In this document: piece after piece, positions 8,326 to 18,413 of the stretch
Numbering within the stretch: position 1 is the stretch's first letter
Layout of the letters: every line of letters starts with the position of its first letter
Assembly (NCBI GenBank): GCA_026390015.1
Contig: JAPLGS010000077.1
Span: forward strand, 56,770-120,769
Direction of reading: 5' to 3'
Length of the DNA stretch: 64,000 nt
From: Chloroflexota bacterium
GTDB taxonomy: Bacteria; Chloroflexota; Anaerolineae; Anaerolineales; Villigracilaceae
The notes under the pieces: model-generated
Seen by the model: the letters and a program-made list of their open reading frames with translations, nothing else
Databases searched by the model: none
What the model was told of the DNA's origin: nothing
Program-made: the position numbers and the translations under genes

Positions 8326-9651
8326 ATGCCTCAAGCAACCTATCATTTTCCAAAAGGATTTTTGTGGGGAACAGCGACCGCCTCGCATCAAGTGGAGGGC
8401 GGCAACACCAATAACAATTGGTCGAAGTGGGAAGCGGACGGTCATACCAACGGGACATCTGGTCTGGCCGCCGATTGGTGGGGCGGACGCTGGCGGGAGG
8501 ACTTCGACCGCGCCGAAGAAACTGGTCAGAACGCGCACCGTTTTTCGGTGGAGTGGAGCCGCATCCAACCAACACCCGATTCGTGGGACGAGGAAGCCAT
8601 CGAAAAATATCGCGCCATGCTGCGTGGACTCAAAGAACGCAACATGACCGCGCTGGTGACTCTGCATCACTTCACCGATCCGCTATGGGTGACAGAACGC
8701 GGCGGCTGGGAGAATGATGAGATCGTGGCTTTGTTTGAAAAATTCACGCGCAAAGTTGTAGATGCGTTGAAGGAATATGTGACGCTCTGGTGCACGATCA
8801 ACGAACCGAACGTGTACGCATTAAGCGGCTATGCAGTCGGCGTGTTCCCGCCTGGAAAAAAGGATTTGAAATTATCCATGCGCGTACTAGGCAACATGAT
8901 CCGCGCGCACGCCGCCGCCTATCGCACCATCCATGAAGTACAGCCCGAAGCGCGCGTAGGGTACGCCCTGCATTACCGCCCGATGGTTCCGAGGCTGAGT
9001 TGGTCACCACTCGATAGACTCATGCGCAATATCCGCTACGATGGGATCAACATGGGATTTCCAACCGCCATCTCAACGGGCGTGATGAAATCACCCGTTG
9101 GCAGCCAGAACATTCCCGAAGCCAAAGGCACGCAGGATTATCTCGGATTAAATTATTACTCCGTGGATACCGTTTGGTTTGACATTACCAGACCCCGTGA
9201 ATTATTCTCGAACAGTGGCTTCCCCAAAGATGCTGACATGAGCGACACGAACTTCCTCGCCAATATCCCCGAAGGACTTTATAACTCCATCAAATGGATT
9301 GACCATACCTATCCCCACCTGCCGATCATCATCACCGAGAACGGCGTGGAAGATTCCGATGATCATATGCGCCCGCGTTACATCGCCCAGCACCTTCATC
9401 AAGTCTGGCGCGCGGTCAACTTCAACTGGCCTGTGAAGGGATACTTCCACTGGTCACTAGTCGACAACTTCGAATGGGAGCGCGGCTGGACCCAACGCTT
9501 CGGCCTGTGGGGGCTGGACATCGACACTCAAAAACGAATCCGCCGCCCAAGCGTGGACCTGTACGCTGAGATCTGCAAAGAGAATGGTATATCCTCCGAG
9601 ATGGTTCAGCAGTATTGTCCCGAAGTGTTTGATAAGATATTTCCAAGTTAG
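8326..9651 (+). CDS. Glycoside hydrolase family 1 (beta-glucosidase-like)
   Basis: FLWGTATASHQVEGG, TINEPNVYA acid/base, IITENGVED nucleophile. Confidence 0.92.
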   Translation: MPQATYHFPKGFLWGTATASHQVEGGNTNNNWSKWEADGHTNGTSGLAADWWGGRWREDFDRAEETGQNAHRFSVEWSRIQPTPDSWDEEAIEKYRAMLRGLKERNMTALVTLHHFTDPLWVTERGGWENDEIVALFEKFTRKVVDALKEYVTLWCTINEPNVYALSGYAVGVFPPGKKDLKLSMRVLGNMIRAHAAAYRTIHEVQPEARVGYALHYRPMVPRLSWSPLDRLMRNIRYDGINMGFPTAISTGVMKSPVGSQNIPEAKGTQDYLGLNYYSVDTVWFDITRPRELFSNSGFPKDADMSDTNFLANIPEGLYNSIKWIDHTYPHLPIIITENGVEDSDDHMRPRYIAQHLHQVWRAVNFNWPVKGYFHWSLVDNFEWERGWTQRFGLWGLDIDTQKRIRRPSVDLYAEICKENGISSEMVQQYCPEVFDKIFPS

Positions 9652-9771
9652 GCGATAGATGTCATGGAGAGCAATCTCTGCGCGCTATTTTTATAAAACT
9701 AAATTTCAATTTTCTCGCACTTCACTTCCCGCGTTCATCCTTCGTTCTTCCACATGATAAAATCCACCCCT

Positions 9772-11913
9772 ATGACTCACGCAGAACAGATAGCATCCCA
9801 ACTTAATGTCAAGCCATCGCAAGTGACAGCAGTCATCAACCTGATAGACGAAGGCAACACCATCCCGTTCATTGCCCGTTATCGCAAAGAAATGACAGGC
9901 TCGCTCGACGATGAACAGATCCGCATCATTGCCGATGAACTCATCCGCCTGCGCGGACTCGACGAACGCCGCACATCCATCCTTGCATCCATCGAAGAGC
10001 AGGGCAAACTGACAGATGAATTGCGCGACAGCCTCAATTCTGCCGTCAGCATGACCGCCCTCGAAGACTTATACGCGCCGTATAAAAAGAAACGCCGCAC
10101 CCGTGCCATGCTCGCCCGTGAAAAGGGACTGGAGGCACTGGCTGAATTAATTTTGAAACAAGACTCTGGCTCACCTGAAGAACTTGCGAAGCAATTCATC
10201 AACGAACAGGTTCCCAATATTGAAGAAGCGCTGCAAGGCGCGCGCGACATCGTGGCAGAAACGATCAGTGACAATGCCAACGTGCGCGCTGTGACCCGCG
10301 AGAAGGCACTCAAAGATTCCACTGTCCGCGCCGAAAAGATCGAAAAAGCTGTAGACGAAAAGAACGTGTACGAAAGTTATTATAATTTTTCGATCCGCGT
10401 AGACCGTATCCAGCCGCACCAGATTCTCGCCATCACGCGCGGCGAAAAAGAAGGCGTGCTGCGTGTGCATGTTGATGTCCCCGAACGCGATTGGCTGAAT
10501 GCCATTCAAGCTGAATTCGAAGAAGACATCATCAGTCCTTTCGCAGAGCAGCTTGAACTAGCCATTCAAGATTCTGCTGAGAGATTATTGCTGCCCGCCA
10601 TCGAGCGCGATGTGCGCCGTGAAAAAGGTGAAGCCGCAGATAATCACGCCATTCAAGTTTTCGCCACCAATTTACGCGCTTTGCTAGGTCAGGCTCCGCT
10701 TGCGAATCAAGTCGTACTCGGACTCGACCCCGGCTTCCGCACAGGCTGCAAAGTTGCAGTCGTGGATGCCACTGGAAAATTACTCGATACTGGTACGATC
10801 TATCCGCACGAGCCGAGGAAAGATTGGGCTGGCTCGATCAACACTTTGCAAGATATGATCAATCGCCACCATGTCACACTCATTACCATTGGCAACGGAA
10901 CTGCCTCGCGAGAAACTGAAAAACTGGCCGCTGAACTCATCCGCGACATTCGACCTTCAAACCTTAAACCTGCAACAAAATATCTCATCGTCAACGAAGC
11001 GGGCGCATCGGTCTATTCAGCATCCGCACTCGCGCGCGCCGAATTCCCCGATCTGGATGTCACCATCCGCGGTGCGGTTTCCATTGCACGCCGCGCACAA
11101 GACCCACTCGCAGAGTTGGTCAAGATCGATCCCAAATCAATCGGCGTCGGCATGTATCAACACGATGTCGATCAAACCGCCCTCACTCACGCTCTCGACG
11201 GGGTGGTCGAAAGCGTGGTCAACAGCATCGGCGTGGATCTCAATACCGCCAGCTCCGCACTGCTGACGCACGTCGCGGGCATCGGCCCAAAACTTGCAAA
11301 TAATATTGTCACGCATCGCGACACCAACGGTCCCTTCAAATCACGCGCCGCGCTTCGAAAAGTTGCTGGGCTTGGACCCAAGGCTTACGAACAAGCCGCG
11401 GGCTTCATGCGGATTCGAAATGGAGCGAACCCATTGGATGGATCAGCGATCCATCCAGAATCCTACACGATCGCAGAATCCATTCTCTCCCGCGCGGCGC
11501 TGACAGCTGCTTCGCCATTAAGTGACAGAGTGCCCGCCTTGGAATCTCTCGCCTCAAAAACCTCCCTCGACATTTTAGCCAAGGAATTAAACTGCGGCGT
11601 ACCCACACTCAAAGATATTCTCGAACAACTCGTCCGCCCGGGCCGTGACCCGCGCGCCGACACCCCCGCGCCCATCCTGCGCTCAGATGTGCTCAAAGCT
11701 GAAGACCTGCTGACAGGCATGCAGCTTAAAGGCACCGTCCGCAACGTGGTCGATTTCGGCGCATTCGTAGATATCGGCGTCAAAGGTGATGGACTCCTGC
11801 ACAAGAGTCAAATCCCGCACGGCACGATCCTCAAGGTCGGCGACATCATCGATGTGGATATCCAAAAGATCGAAACCGAACGCGGACGAATCAGTTTGGG
11901 CTGGGTCAAATAA
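9772..11913 (+). CDS. tex: Tex family RNA-binding transcriptional accessory protein
   Basis: NTIPFIARYRKEMTGSLDDEQIR, LGLDPGFRTGCKVAVVD, C-terminal S1 domain LKGTVRNVVDFGAFVDIGVKGDGLLHKSQI. Confidence 0.93.
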   Translation: MTHAEQIASQLNVKPSQVTAVINLIDEGNTIPFIARYRKEMTGSLDDEQIRIIADELIRLRGLDERRTSILASIEEQGKLTDELRDSLNSAVSMTALEDLYAPYKKKRRTRAMLAREKGLEALAELILKQDSGSPEELAKQFINEQVPNIEEALQGARDIVAETISDNANVRAVTREKALKDSTVRAEKIEKAVDEKNVYESYYNFSIRVDRIQPHQILAITRGEKEGVLRVHVDVPERDWLNAIQAEFEEDIISPFAEQLELAIQDSAERLLLPAIERDVRREKGEAADNHAIQVFATNLRALLGQAPLANQVVLGLDPGFRTGCKVAVVDATGKLLDTGTIYPHEPRKDWAGSINTLQDMINRHHVTLITIGNGTASRETEKLAAELIRDIRPSNLKPATKYLIVNEAGASVYSASALARAEFPDLDVTIRGAVSIARRAQDPLAELVKIDPKSIGVGMYQHDVDQTALTHALDGVVESVVNSIGVDLNTASSALLTHVAGIGPKLANNIVTHRDTNGPFKSRAALRKVAGLGPKAYEQAAGFMRIRNGANPLDGSAIHPESYTIAESILSRAALTAASPLSDRVPALESLASKTSLDILAKELNCGVPTLKDILEQLVRPGRDPRADTPAPILRSDVLKAEDLLTGMQLKGTVRNVVDFGAFVDIGVKGDGLLHKSQIPHGTILKVGDIIDVDIQKIETERGRISLGWVK

Positions 11914-11931
11914 CGATCTACAAAATGTGGT

Positions 11932-12648
11932 TTATTGCCGAGAATATGCCCCGCGATATTTTTCCGGAAGTAGATTCGCCAGCGCCTGCATGATCTGACT
12001 TGTACCAAGCGCCACCGCCGCCTGTCTACTTTCAACCTGTTCTGCCAACTTGAACATTTTCCCCACTCGAACATTTACCGCCGCGCGCCGAAATTTTTTC
12101 ATATGACCATATACATTTTCGTTCTCGGTGCCTGTAATGGCGATCGGAAGAATTGTCGAACCCGATTTATAAGCGAGGAACGCCGCGCCGCCGCTGCCTT
12201 CCTCCAACGCGCCTGTAACAGAATACCTGCCTTCGGGCGCGATGACGATGACACGCCCTTCTGCAAATCCATCCAGCGCGGTGCGCAAAGCCTTTGTATC
12301 GGCGCGGCCGCGATGCAGCCAGATCACTCCATACCAATCTATTAATTTTCCAAGAATCGGGAGATCATACAACTCTATCTTGCCAAGCGCATCTGGAGGA
12401 AATGGCAGGGTCGAGATCAACGCGAGGATATCCGCATCGCCCAGATGATTGATAACAACAAGGATAGGTCCTCGCGCAGGAAAATTCTGCATTCCTTCAG
12501 TTGTAATGTTCAGGAAAATTTTCGCAACGAATTTCATCAGCCCATGCGCGAACGAGCGAAAAGCACGCCGGGCACGTGTCATCTTCGGCAGACGTACCAA
12601 GTCCGGCCGCCATACTTCGCTGATGGGTTTGGGAAGAAGATCATTCAT
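11932..12648 (-). CDS. 1-acyl-sn-glycerol-3-phosphate acyltransferase (PlsC-like)
   Basis: VINHLGDAD (NHxxD-like) and VIAPEGRYS motifs. Confidence 0.85.
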   Translation of the reverse strand: MNDLLPKPISEVWRPDLVRLPKMTRARRAFRSFAHGLMKFVAKIFLNITTEGMQNFPARGPILVVINHLGDADILALISTLPFPPDALGKIELYDLPILGKLIDWYGVIWLHRGRADTKALRTALDGFAEGRVIVIAPEGRYSVTGALEEGSGGAAFLAYKSGSTILPIAITGTENENVYGHMKKFRRAAVNVRVGKMFKLAEQVESRQAAVALGTSQIMQALANLLPEKYRGAYSRQ

Positions 12649-12669
12649 AAAAAATTACGGAAGACCGTC

Positions 12670-12705
12670 GTCTCCCGTTGTTGGATTTTTCCAAAGTCGG
12701 GAGAC
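12670..12705. repeat. Intergenic hairpin GTCTCCCG...CGGGAGAC
   Basis: 8-bp arms 12670-12677/12698-12705 with inner TTGGA/TCCAA stem. Confidence 0.65.
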
Positions 12706-12706
12706 T

Positions 12707-13420
12707 TCAGACTCCGCTATAGAGAGCCTGCCCCGCATATACGCCGTGATATTCCTCTGGCAGAAGGCCTGCGATATGACACATCACAAGATCTGAATTC
12801 TTCTGACGAGCTTCCCTGCGCTCTGCGCCTTTCTCGAGAATGGGAGGAAAAATTATCGGTTTACCGATGCGCACTTCCAGCGGCGGTTTTTCTCCATGAG
12901 TGGCGCGCTGCCAGAAATCATCAGTTGTCCCAACCAAGCCGACAGGGATAACCGGCACTTGCGCGTGCTCAACAATATAACCAACACCCGGCATGGCGCG
13001 CCGCATGGCAAGTTGATGGGAACGTCCGCCTTCCGGGGCGATCACAAGCGGGCGGCCTGACTTTAAGATCGCCATGATCTTATCAAGCAAGAAGCGATCA
13101 TAATCACCGCGATGAACTGGGATGACCCCATACATGGATAGGATGGTGCCCAGACCCTTTTTCTCAAACACATCCGCCGCGCCGATCACTTCGGGCTCTT
13201 CAGGCCAAAAAGAAACCGCCAGCGGAGGATCAAAGATGGAAATATGATTCATGGCGATCACATACGGTTTGCCAAGCGGAACATTTTCCTTCCCGATGAC
13301 TTTTACGCGACCTAATATTCGGAACAGCAGGTTAATGCCGGGGCGCAAAAAGAGTCGATTCAATTGGATGTGCAGGGGAATGTTGTAGGTTTTTGTCGGC
13401 ATGATTTTCTTAATAAACAA
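12707..13420 (-). CDS. 1-acyl-sn-glycerol-3-phosphate acyltransferase (PlsC-like), second paralogue
   Basis: MNHISIFDPP (NHxSxxD) and IAPEGGRS motifs. Confidence 0.87.
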   Translation of the reverse strand: MFIKKIMPTKTYNIPLHIQLNRLFLRPGINLLFRILGRVKVIGKENVPLGKPYVIAMNHISIFDPPLAVSFWPEEPEVIGAADVFEKKGLGTILSMYGVIPVHRGDYDRFLLDKIMAILKSGRPLVIAPEGGRSHQLAMRRAMPGVGYIVEHAQVPVIPVGLVGTTDDFWQRATHGEKPPLEVRIGKPIIFPPILEKGAERREARQKNSDLVMCHIAGLLPEEYHGVYAGQALYSGV

Positions 13421-13450
13421 TACTCTAATGACAGTTTGTTCGTCATGCCA

Positions 13451-14134
13451 TTATTTGCACAACGCAAGCACTTGGTGAAAGACTTGATCGGCATCCATTT
13501 TATCTGAGTCGATAATGATGGCATCATCCGCTGGACGCAACGGCGCAACTGCTCGCGTTGAATCGATGTGGTCACGCTCGATCACTTTTCGTAGAATTTC
13601 ATCGTAGTCAGATCTCTCGCCGCGCGCAATGAGTTCATCGTATCTGCGTTTGGCGCGTTCCTCGGCGCTCGCATCCAAATATATTTTTATGTCTGCTTCG
13701 GGCAGAACGACCGTGCCAATATCGCGGCCGACCATCACAACCCGGCCGCGCAGCCCAATGCGGCGCTGCTGTTCAGATAATGCCTGACGAACTCCAACAT
13801 ACGCGGAGACCACAGACACATTCGCATCTACATTTCCATCGCGCATTTCCCAGGTGACATCTTTTTCAGCGATCACAACGTCACAGGCTCGGCCATCTTT
13901 TTTTGATGGCGGACGAATATCTATTTGCGCTGTTTGAGCCAATTCAGTGACAGTAGATTCGTCACGCAGGTCAAGCTGACGTTGAAGCGCGATCCAGGTG
14001 ATGGCGCGGTACATAATACCGGTATCGAAGAAAAGGTAACCGAGCGATTCCGCGAGTCTTAATCCAAGCGTAGATTTACCCGACGCGGCGGGACCATCCA
14101 GGGCGATGATGGAGGGATGAGAATTTATTGTCAT
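13451..14134 (-). CDS. cmk: Cytidylate kinase
   Basis: IALDGPAASGKSTLGLRLAESLGYLFFDTGIMYRAIT, VMVGRDIGTVVLPEADIKIYLDASAEERAKRR. Confidence 0.93.
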   Translation of the reverse strand: MTINSHPSIIALDGPAASGKSTLGLRLAESLGYLFFDTGIMYRAITWIALQRQLDLRDESTVTELAQTAQIDIRPPSKKDGRACDVVIAEKDVTWEMRDGNVDANVSVVSAYVGVRQALSEQQRRIGLRGRVVMVGRDIGTVVLPEADIKIYLDASAEERAKRRYDELIARGERSDYDEILRKVIERDHIDSTRAVAPLRPADDAIIIDSDKMDADQVFHQVLALCK

Positions 14135-14137
14135 TTT

Positions 14138-15865
14138 TTACGGAACAGCATTGGGCGCAGAGTTGAGGAACATGTCATCGCGAGCCCAAAGAATGATGGT
14201 CTCACCAGATTGAGGTGCATCACGCAAGCTGACCCAACGCACCCAGCTTTGGGATAATGTGTCATTCCATAATGGCGTTTGCCGCCATGTAAAATCCTGT
14301 CCACGATACGAAGAGGCGAGTGTTGGATCATCTTGAAGGGGTGTGATCACGAAATACGGAGAGCTGGAAATATCCAATGATTCAACGACAGTTAATGGAT
14401 GCTCGCGCAGAGCCCACTCAAGCGCTGGAGAATTCACGCCCGCAATGACGACAGGCGCCGAATAGTCATTACCAAGTTTCCATTCGGAGATATCACTCAC
14501 CGTTGAATGGAGAAGTTCAGCTTGCGCGGGAAGATTTGCAGACCACCATAATTCGGGATGATCCAATCCGCGCAGACCTGCGGAACCGAGCGCGCCGCCA
14601 AGCCCAAAGATGCCCAGCACAATGACCAATCCAAAGACGCCGCCAATTCGCGCCGTGCGGATCGACCAACCCGACGCCACCAACAGGATACTGAACACGA
14701 GCAGGAGCACTGCGCCGATCAAAAGCCAAAAGCGCATGTAGTATTCCTGTGAGGCAACCTGCACCCAGACGATCTTTGAAAAATCGAGCCATGAAAATGC
14801 CCAGATAAATGCTGTTAAGAGCATAACGCCAGCAACCTCGAACCGCTCATCCGGAAAAATATCAATGTTGCGGACAAGTTCCAGCGCGGCCAATGCGCTT
14901 AGTGGAATGAGCATCCACGCCAGATCACTGAGTTGGCGAGAGGGAATAAAGACTGCGAGCAATAGTGAAACCAATAACCACAGGCTTAGTGGAATGATCC
15001 TGAAGCTCGCTTTCCGCCAGCCGCGAATGATGGCGATCAACGCCAGCAATAAAGTGAGTGGTTGATAAACAAGCAGCGAAATAAATAATCTACTGGCAGG
15101 GATGGTGGAAGAAGTTAACCAGCCGTTGATAAAAGCTGGGATGGAAGCCAGCGTGGCGCTTAATCCATTGGGGGCGATGAAGAAAAGCGTGCCGACGGTA
15201 ATAAAGGTGATCGCGAAAGAGAATGTCGAATTTCGAAAGTCAAAGGGATCAGGCTGCGCGTGAATTTCTGCTTCGATGGATTCGTCAGTGGATTGATGGC
15301 GCGGCTTGAGTCGAATTTCAATGGCCTGATACAACGCCCACGTGATCCCGAGTCCGAGCAGGCCAGCCCAGATGAATGCTCCACTGAGGAGCGCGAGCGC
15401 AGCGAAAAATCCCGCGAGGCGCGGTTTGTTCTGGCTGAAAAATCCCCAGGTGAAAAGCAGGAATGTGATCGCAAAGATGGGACTGGCGGCCTGACGGGAT
15501 AGGGAGATCAAGCCCGGGTCTACGGCAATGAAAAAGGCGAGGATCAGGCTCGGACGCGGTTTGATGCGTGTCAAAAAAAGAGGAGCAAGCACCAGCAGGC
15601 TGCCTGTCAAAGCGGGGATAAATCGCGCGAGGAAATTAGCCCCGCCGCCGTATAGAAAAAGCAGGATCGAGGTGGAAAGAATATAAAATGGATGCGGACT
15701 GAGCGCGGGCTTGAGGCCTTGCGCGATGTGCAAGGCTTGCAAAGCGGGCAAGGCTTCGGCGTCGGTGAGCGGCAATGCGCCGAGTTGGATAAATCGCAGG
15801 CCAAAGGCGAGCAGAAATGCCAGCGCATACAGCCAGCCTTCGTGTTTGAAATGTCGGTAGGTCAT
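14138..15865 (-). CDS. Multi-pass membrane protein, GT39-like
   Basis: 575 aa, many TM segments, LALRFIQLGALPLTDAEALPALQALHIAQG N-terminal PMT-like loop. Confidence 0.6.
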   Translation of the reverse strand: MTYRHFKHEGWLYALAFLLAFGLRFIQLGALPLTDAEALPALQALHIAQGLKPALSPHPFYILSTSILLFLYGGGANFLARFIPALTGSLLVLAPLFLTRIKPRPSLILAFFIAVDPGLISLSRQAASPIFAITFLLFTWGFFSQNKPRLAGFFAALALLSGAFIWAGLLGLGITWALYQAIEIRLKPRHQSTDESIEAEIHAQPDPFDFRNSTFSFAITFITVGTLFFIAPNGLSATLASIPAFINGWLTSSTIPASRLFISLLVYQPLTLLLALIAIIRGWRKASFRIIPLSLWLLVSLLLAVFIPSRQLSDLAWMLIPLSALAALELVRNIDIFPDERFEVAGVMLLTAFIWAFSWLDFSKIVWVQVASQEYYMRFWLLIGAVLLLVFSILLVASGWSIRTARIGGVFGLVIVLGIFGLGGALGSAGLRGLDHPELWWSANLPAQAELLHSTVSDISEWKLGNDYSAPVVIAGVNSPALEWALREHPLTVVESLDISSSPYFVITPLQDDPTLASSYRGQDFTWRQTPLWNDTLSQSWVRWVSLRDAPQSGETIILWARDDMFLNSAPNAVP

Positions 15866-15885
15866 GTGGGCAATTGTAATCCATC

Positions 15886-15920
15886 AAGACCTTAGAGTTC
15901 TTAAAGAACTCGAAGGTCTT
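15886..15920. repeat. Intergenic long hairpin AAGACCTTAGAGTTCTT / AAGAACTCGAAGGTCTT
   Basis: 17-bp arms with one mismatch and 1-nt centre, between two minus-strand membrane genes. Confidence 0.75.
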
Positions 15921-15929
15921 TGTGTAAAA

Positions 15930-18380
15930 TCACGGCACTTCATAAATCACAGTACTTCCCTGTTGAAAAATGGATTTAAGGTGAGATTGGAATTTCTCTT
16001 CATTTACTTGCAGGGCTGATCGTTCGAGGTTGCCGATATAAACATAGCGAATATTATATTTTGCGATGATGGCTTGCGCATCGTCCCAGCGGGTGGTGTT
16101 ATAGAGTTTTTTTATATCCTCGCTGCGGGAGGCTTGCGGCTCGTAACTACCGCGCCATTGTGCCTCGTGACCAGTCCAGCCGAGCACGGTTTGCAGCCCT
16201 GTGTACATGGAGATGCGCGCATAAGCAGAGTAACCGCCGCCAACAGCTTCGGAGATGACCCCATTTGGAACGTTGTGGAGGAATTTTATGGCTGCAGCTT
16301 CATCAGGGTTCTCGCGGATAATACGGTCAAAGTCATCGAGGGTGAATCCTCCCAAGGGTTTAAAGTTATTCGTCTTTGTGATCAGGCCGAAGACAGGGAA
16401 TAGTAATCCTGAAAAAACAACAAAACCGATCACAATTCGAAAGACAATATCTATCAGACCGCGCAATTTTTGAAGTAGATATGCAACTGCGAAAGCCGCG
16501 GCGAGACTCCATAACATCCACGCTTGATAGTAGAACTTGAAGACTGTGTTAATTCGATAGCCAAATTGGTCACGCAGATAAACAAAATCGGGGACGAGGA
16601 TGAGGATGGCGCCGAGGGTAAGCAGCAGCAGGATGAATTGAGTGGAAAGAACAGAAGTCGGAAGGTTGTCTTCGGTCTGCGGTCTATCAGCTATAGTAAA
16701 AGAATTTTGAAATAAGAAGGCAAGTGACGGAATCAAAACTGCCAGCAAAGTAATAAGGCTTCCAATGTAACTTAATCTGCGCAAGGATGTTGCGCTAACG
16801 AATTGACTGGCGGTCATGCTTTGCGATTTAAGGAAATTTATAACAAAATCTTTTTCAACGAAAGATCCGATCCAGCCAATGGAGAATGTGAGCAGAAATA
16901 GAACAAAAGTAAAACCAAGCCCAAGTGAAAAACCAAGCTTCCAATTTGACGGTATCTTTTCGCCGCGCCATAAATAGATCAGATATGCAAGAATGGGAAC
17001 GAGAAGCGTTCCCCACATCACCCATAAATGTACGCCGCGCGTGGGATACATGAAGTTGGGCAAAAGACCGCCTGCTTGAGATGAGAAGCCGAGATAGAAC
17101 GGAAAATATAACAAAATCGAAAGAATACCGAGCGGTAAGCCAAGCAGAAAAACATCTTCGAGACGCGCCCAACTCCAGCCAGCTTCATCCGCGCGCCAGA
17201 GGATGTACGCGGCAACGATCAATGCCGCCGCGATGAGAATGTCCCATGTGTTGAGGAAGGCCAGTCCGCCGATGACCAGCGCGGAAAATAAAAAACCCTG
17301 AACGTTGATATTTAATTTTGCGCCAAACATATTGATCGTTCCGCGAAAACCGCCGAAAAGTAGATTCATTGCGACGGAGATGGCGAGCAATCCAAATGGA
17401 ATTGCAAGCACATGCGGATGCAGATCACCCAGCAGGAAGGAGAAGAATGGAAACTCGTCAATCACATCACCCGTCCAAGCGCCTATCATGTTGTAATCTT
17501 GAATGATGCGCGAAGAACGCCACCACCAAAAGTAACGGTCAAGTGGGATCCAATGAAGTGGAGTTGCGGGCGGCTGGGATAATTCTTTCATATCCAACCA
17601 GGCCCACAAGCGGTTGGAATATTCACCGGTTACAGAATCTTTCGCCCAGAACAATCCGCCCTGATGCAGGATCTCAAGCAGCGCACCAAAGTTTGAGACA
17701 AGCAGCAGGAAGAGCGGGGCGAGGAGGGAGTTTCCAATTTTCGATTTTTTATCTTCGATTTCCAATTTGGAAAGCAGGTTATATAAAATACCATACGAAC
17801 CGAGCGCGCCAAGAGCGAAGATGAGCGAGCTCATCAGGTTGTGCGCCATGCTGCCAGTGATGCCAGAAACGTGCGCGAGCATGGCGGTCATCACGTAGCC
17901 GAAGTAATAATACGAAATGGCGTATCCTGAAAGCCAAGGATCCTGCGGAGGAAAAGTTGGCGAGCGCAAAATGCCATTAATAAAAGCCAATTCCATTGGC
18001 TTCTCGGTGCTGGCTAATTCAGGGTTGGCCGAGCGGACGAAGGCAAGAAATGCAAATGCAAGAAAAAATAAAATTTCAGTTGTTAGAATCAGGGAGATAT
18101 TAGATTTGAGAAAATCAATAATGGCTGAACGATGACTGATAATTAACCAAATGCTTAGCCCAATAATAACGGCGAGGGCAAGCAAAATTCCGCCAAGATC
18201 ATTTTGCGCGATACCAAGAGAAGCCAACAGCCAGAAAATATATCCCCAGATCAGCAGACCTGCAGCACGTGACAAGGTATAACCTCTATCCGCCAGCGCG
18301 GGGAAAAGAGTATATGCTAGTGGAAAAGTCAGCCAGCCGAGAATACTTATGATGAAATACCAGGAGAAGAATGCAGTCAT
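15930..18380 (-). CDS. DUF2298 (Chlor_Arch_YYY) membrane protein
   Basis: 816 aa; EKPMELAFINGILRSPTFPPQDPWLSGYAISYYYFGYV, RINTVFKFYYQAWML, TGLQTVLGWTGHE. Confidence 0.8.
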   Translation of the reverse strand: MTAFFSWYFIISILGWLTFPLAYTLFPALADRGYTLSRAAGLLIWGYIFWLLASLGIAQNDLGGILLALAVIIGLSIWLIISHRSAIIDFLKSNISLILTTEILFFLAFAFLAFVRSANPELASTEKPMELAFINGILRSPTFPPQDPWLSGYAISYYYFGYVMTAMLAHVSGITGSMAHNLMSSLIFALGALGSYGILYNLLSKLEIEDKKSKIGNSLLAPLFLLLVSNFGALLEILHQGGLFWAKDSVTGEYSNRLWAWLDMKELSQPPATPLHWIPLDRYFWWWRSSRIIQDYNMIGAWTGDVIDEFPFFSFLLGDLHPHVLAIPFGLLAISVAMNLLFGGFRGTINMFGAKLNINVQGFLFSALVIGGLAFLNTWDILIAAALIVAAYILWRADEAGWSWARLEDVFLLGLPLGILSILLYFPFYLGFSSQAGGLLPNFMYPTRGVHLWVMWGTLLVPILAYLIYLWRGEKIPSNWKLGFSLGLGFTFVLFLLTFSIGWIGSFVEKDFVINFLKSQSMTASQFVSATSLRRLSYIGSLITLLAVLIPSLAFLFQNSFTIADRPQTEDNLPTSVLSTQFILLLLTLGAILILVPDFVYLRDQFGYRINTVFKFYYQAWMLWSLAAAFAVAYLLQKLRGLIDIVFRIVIGFVVFSGLLFPVFGLITKTNNFKPLGGFTLDDFDRIIRENPDEAAAIKFLHNVPNGVISEAVGGGYSAYARISMYTGLQTVLGWTGHEAQWRGSYEPQASRSEDIKKLYNTTRWDDAQAIIAKYNIRYVYIGNLERSALQVNEEKFQSHLKSIFQQGSTVIYEVP

Positions 18381-18413
18381 TGACGTCCAGTTATAAGATA
18401 GCGGAAGGCGGGT

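Noticed and set aside
8314-8670. 118-aa minus ORF opposite the GH1 gene
   Set aside because: Antisense shadow; the GH1 frame has clear catalytic motifs.
12445-12951. 168-aa plus ORF antisense to plsC genes
   Set aside because: Crosses two real minus-strand genes and their spacer; no domain signal.
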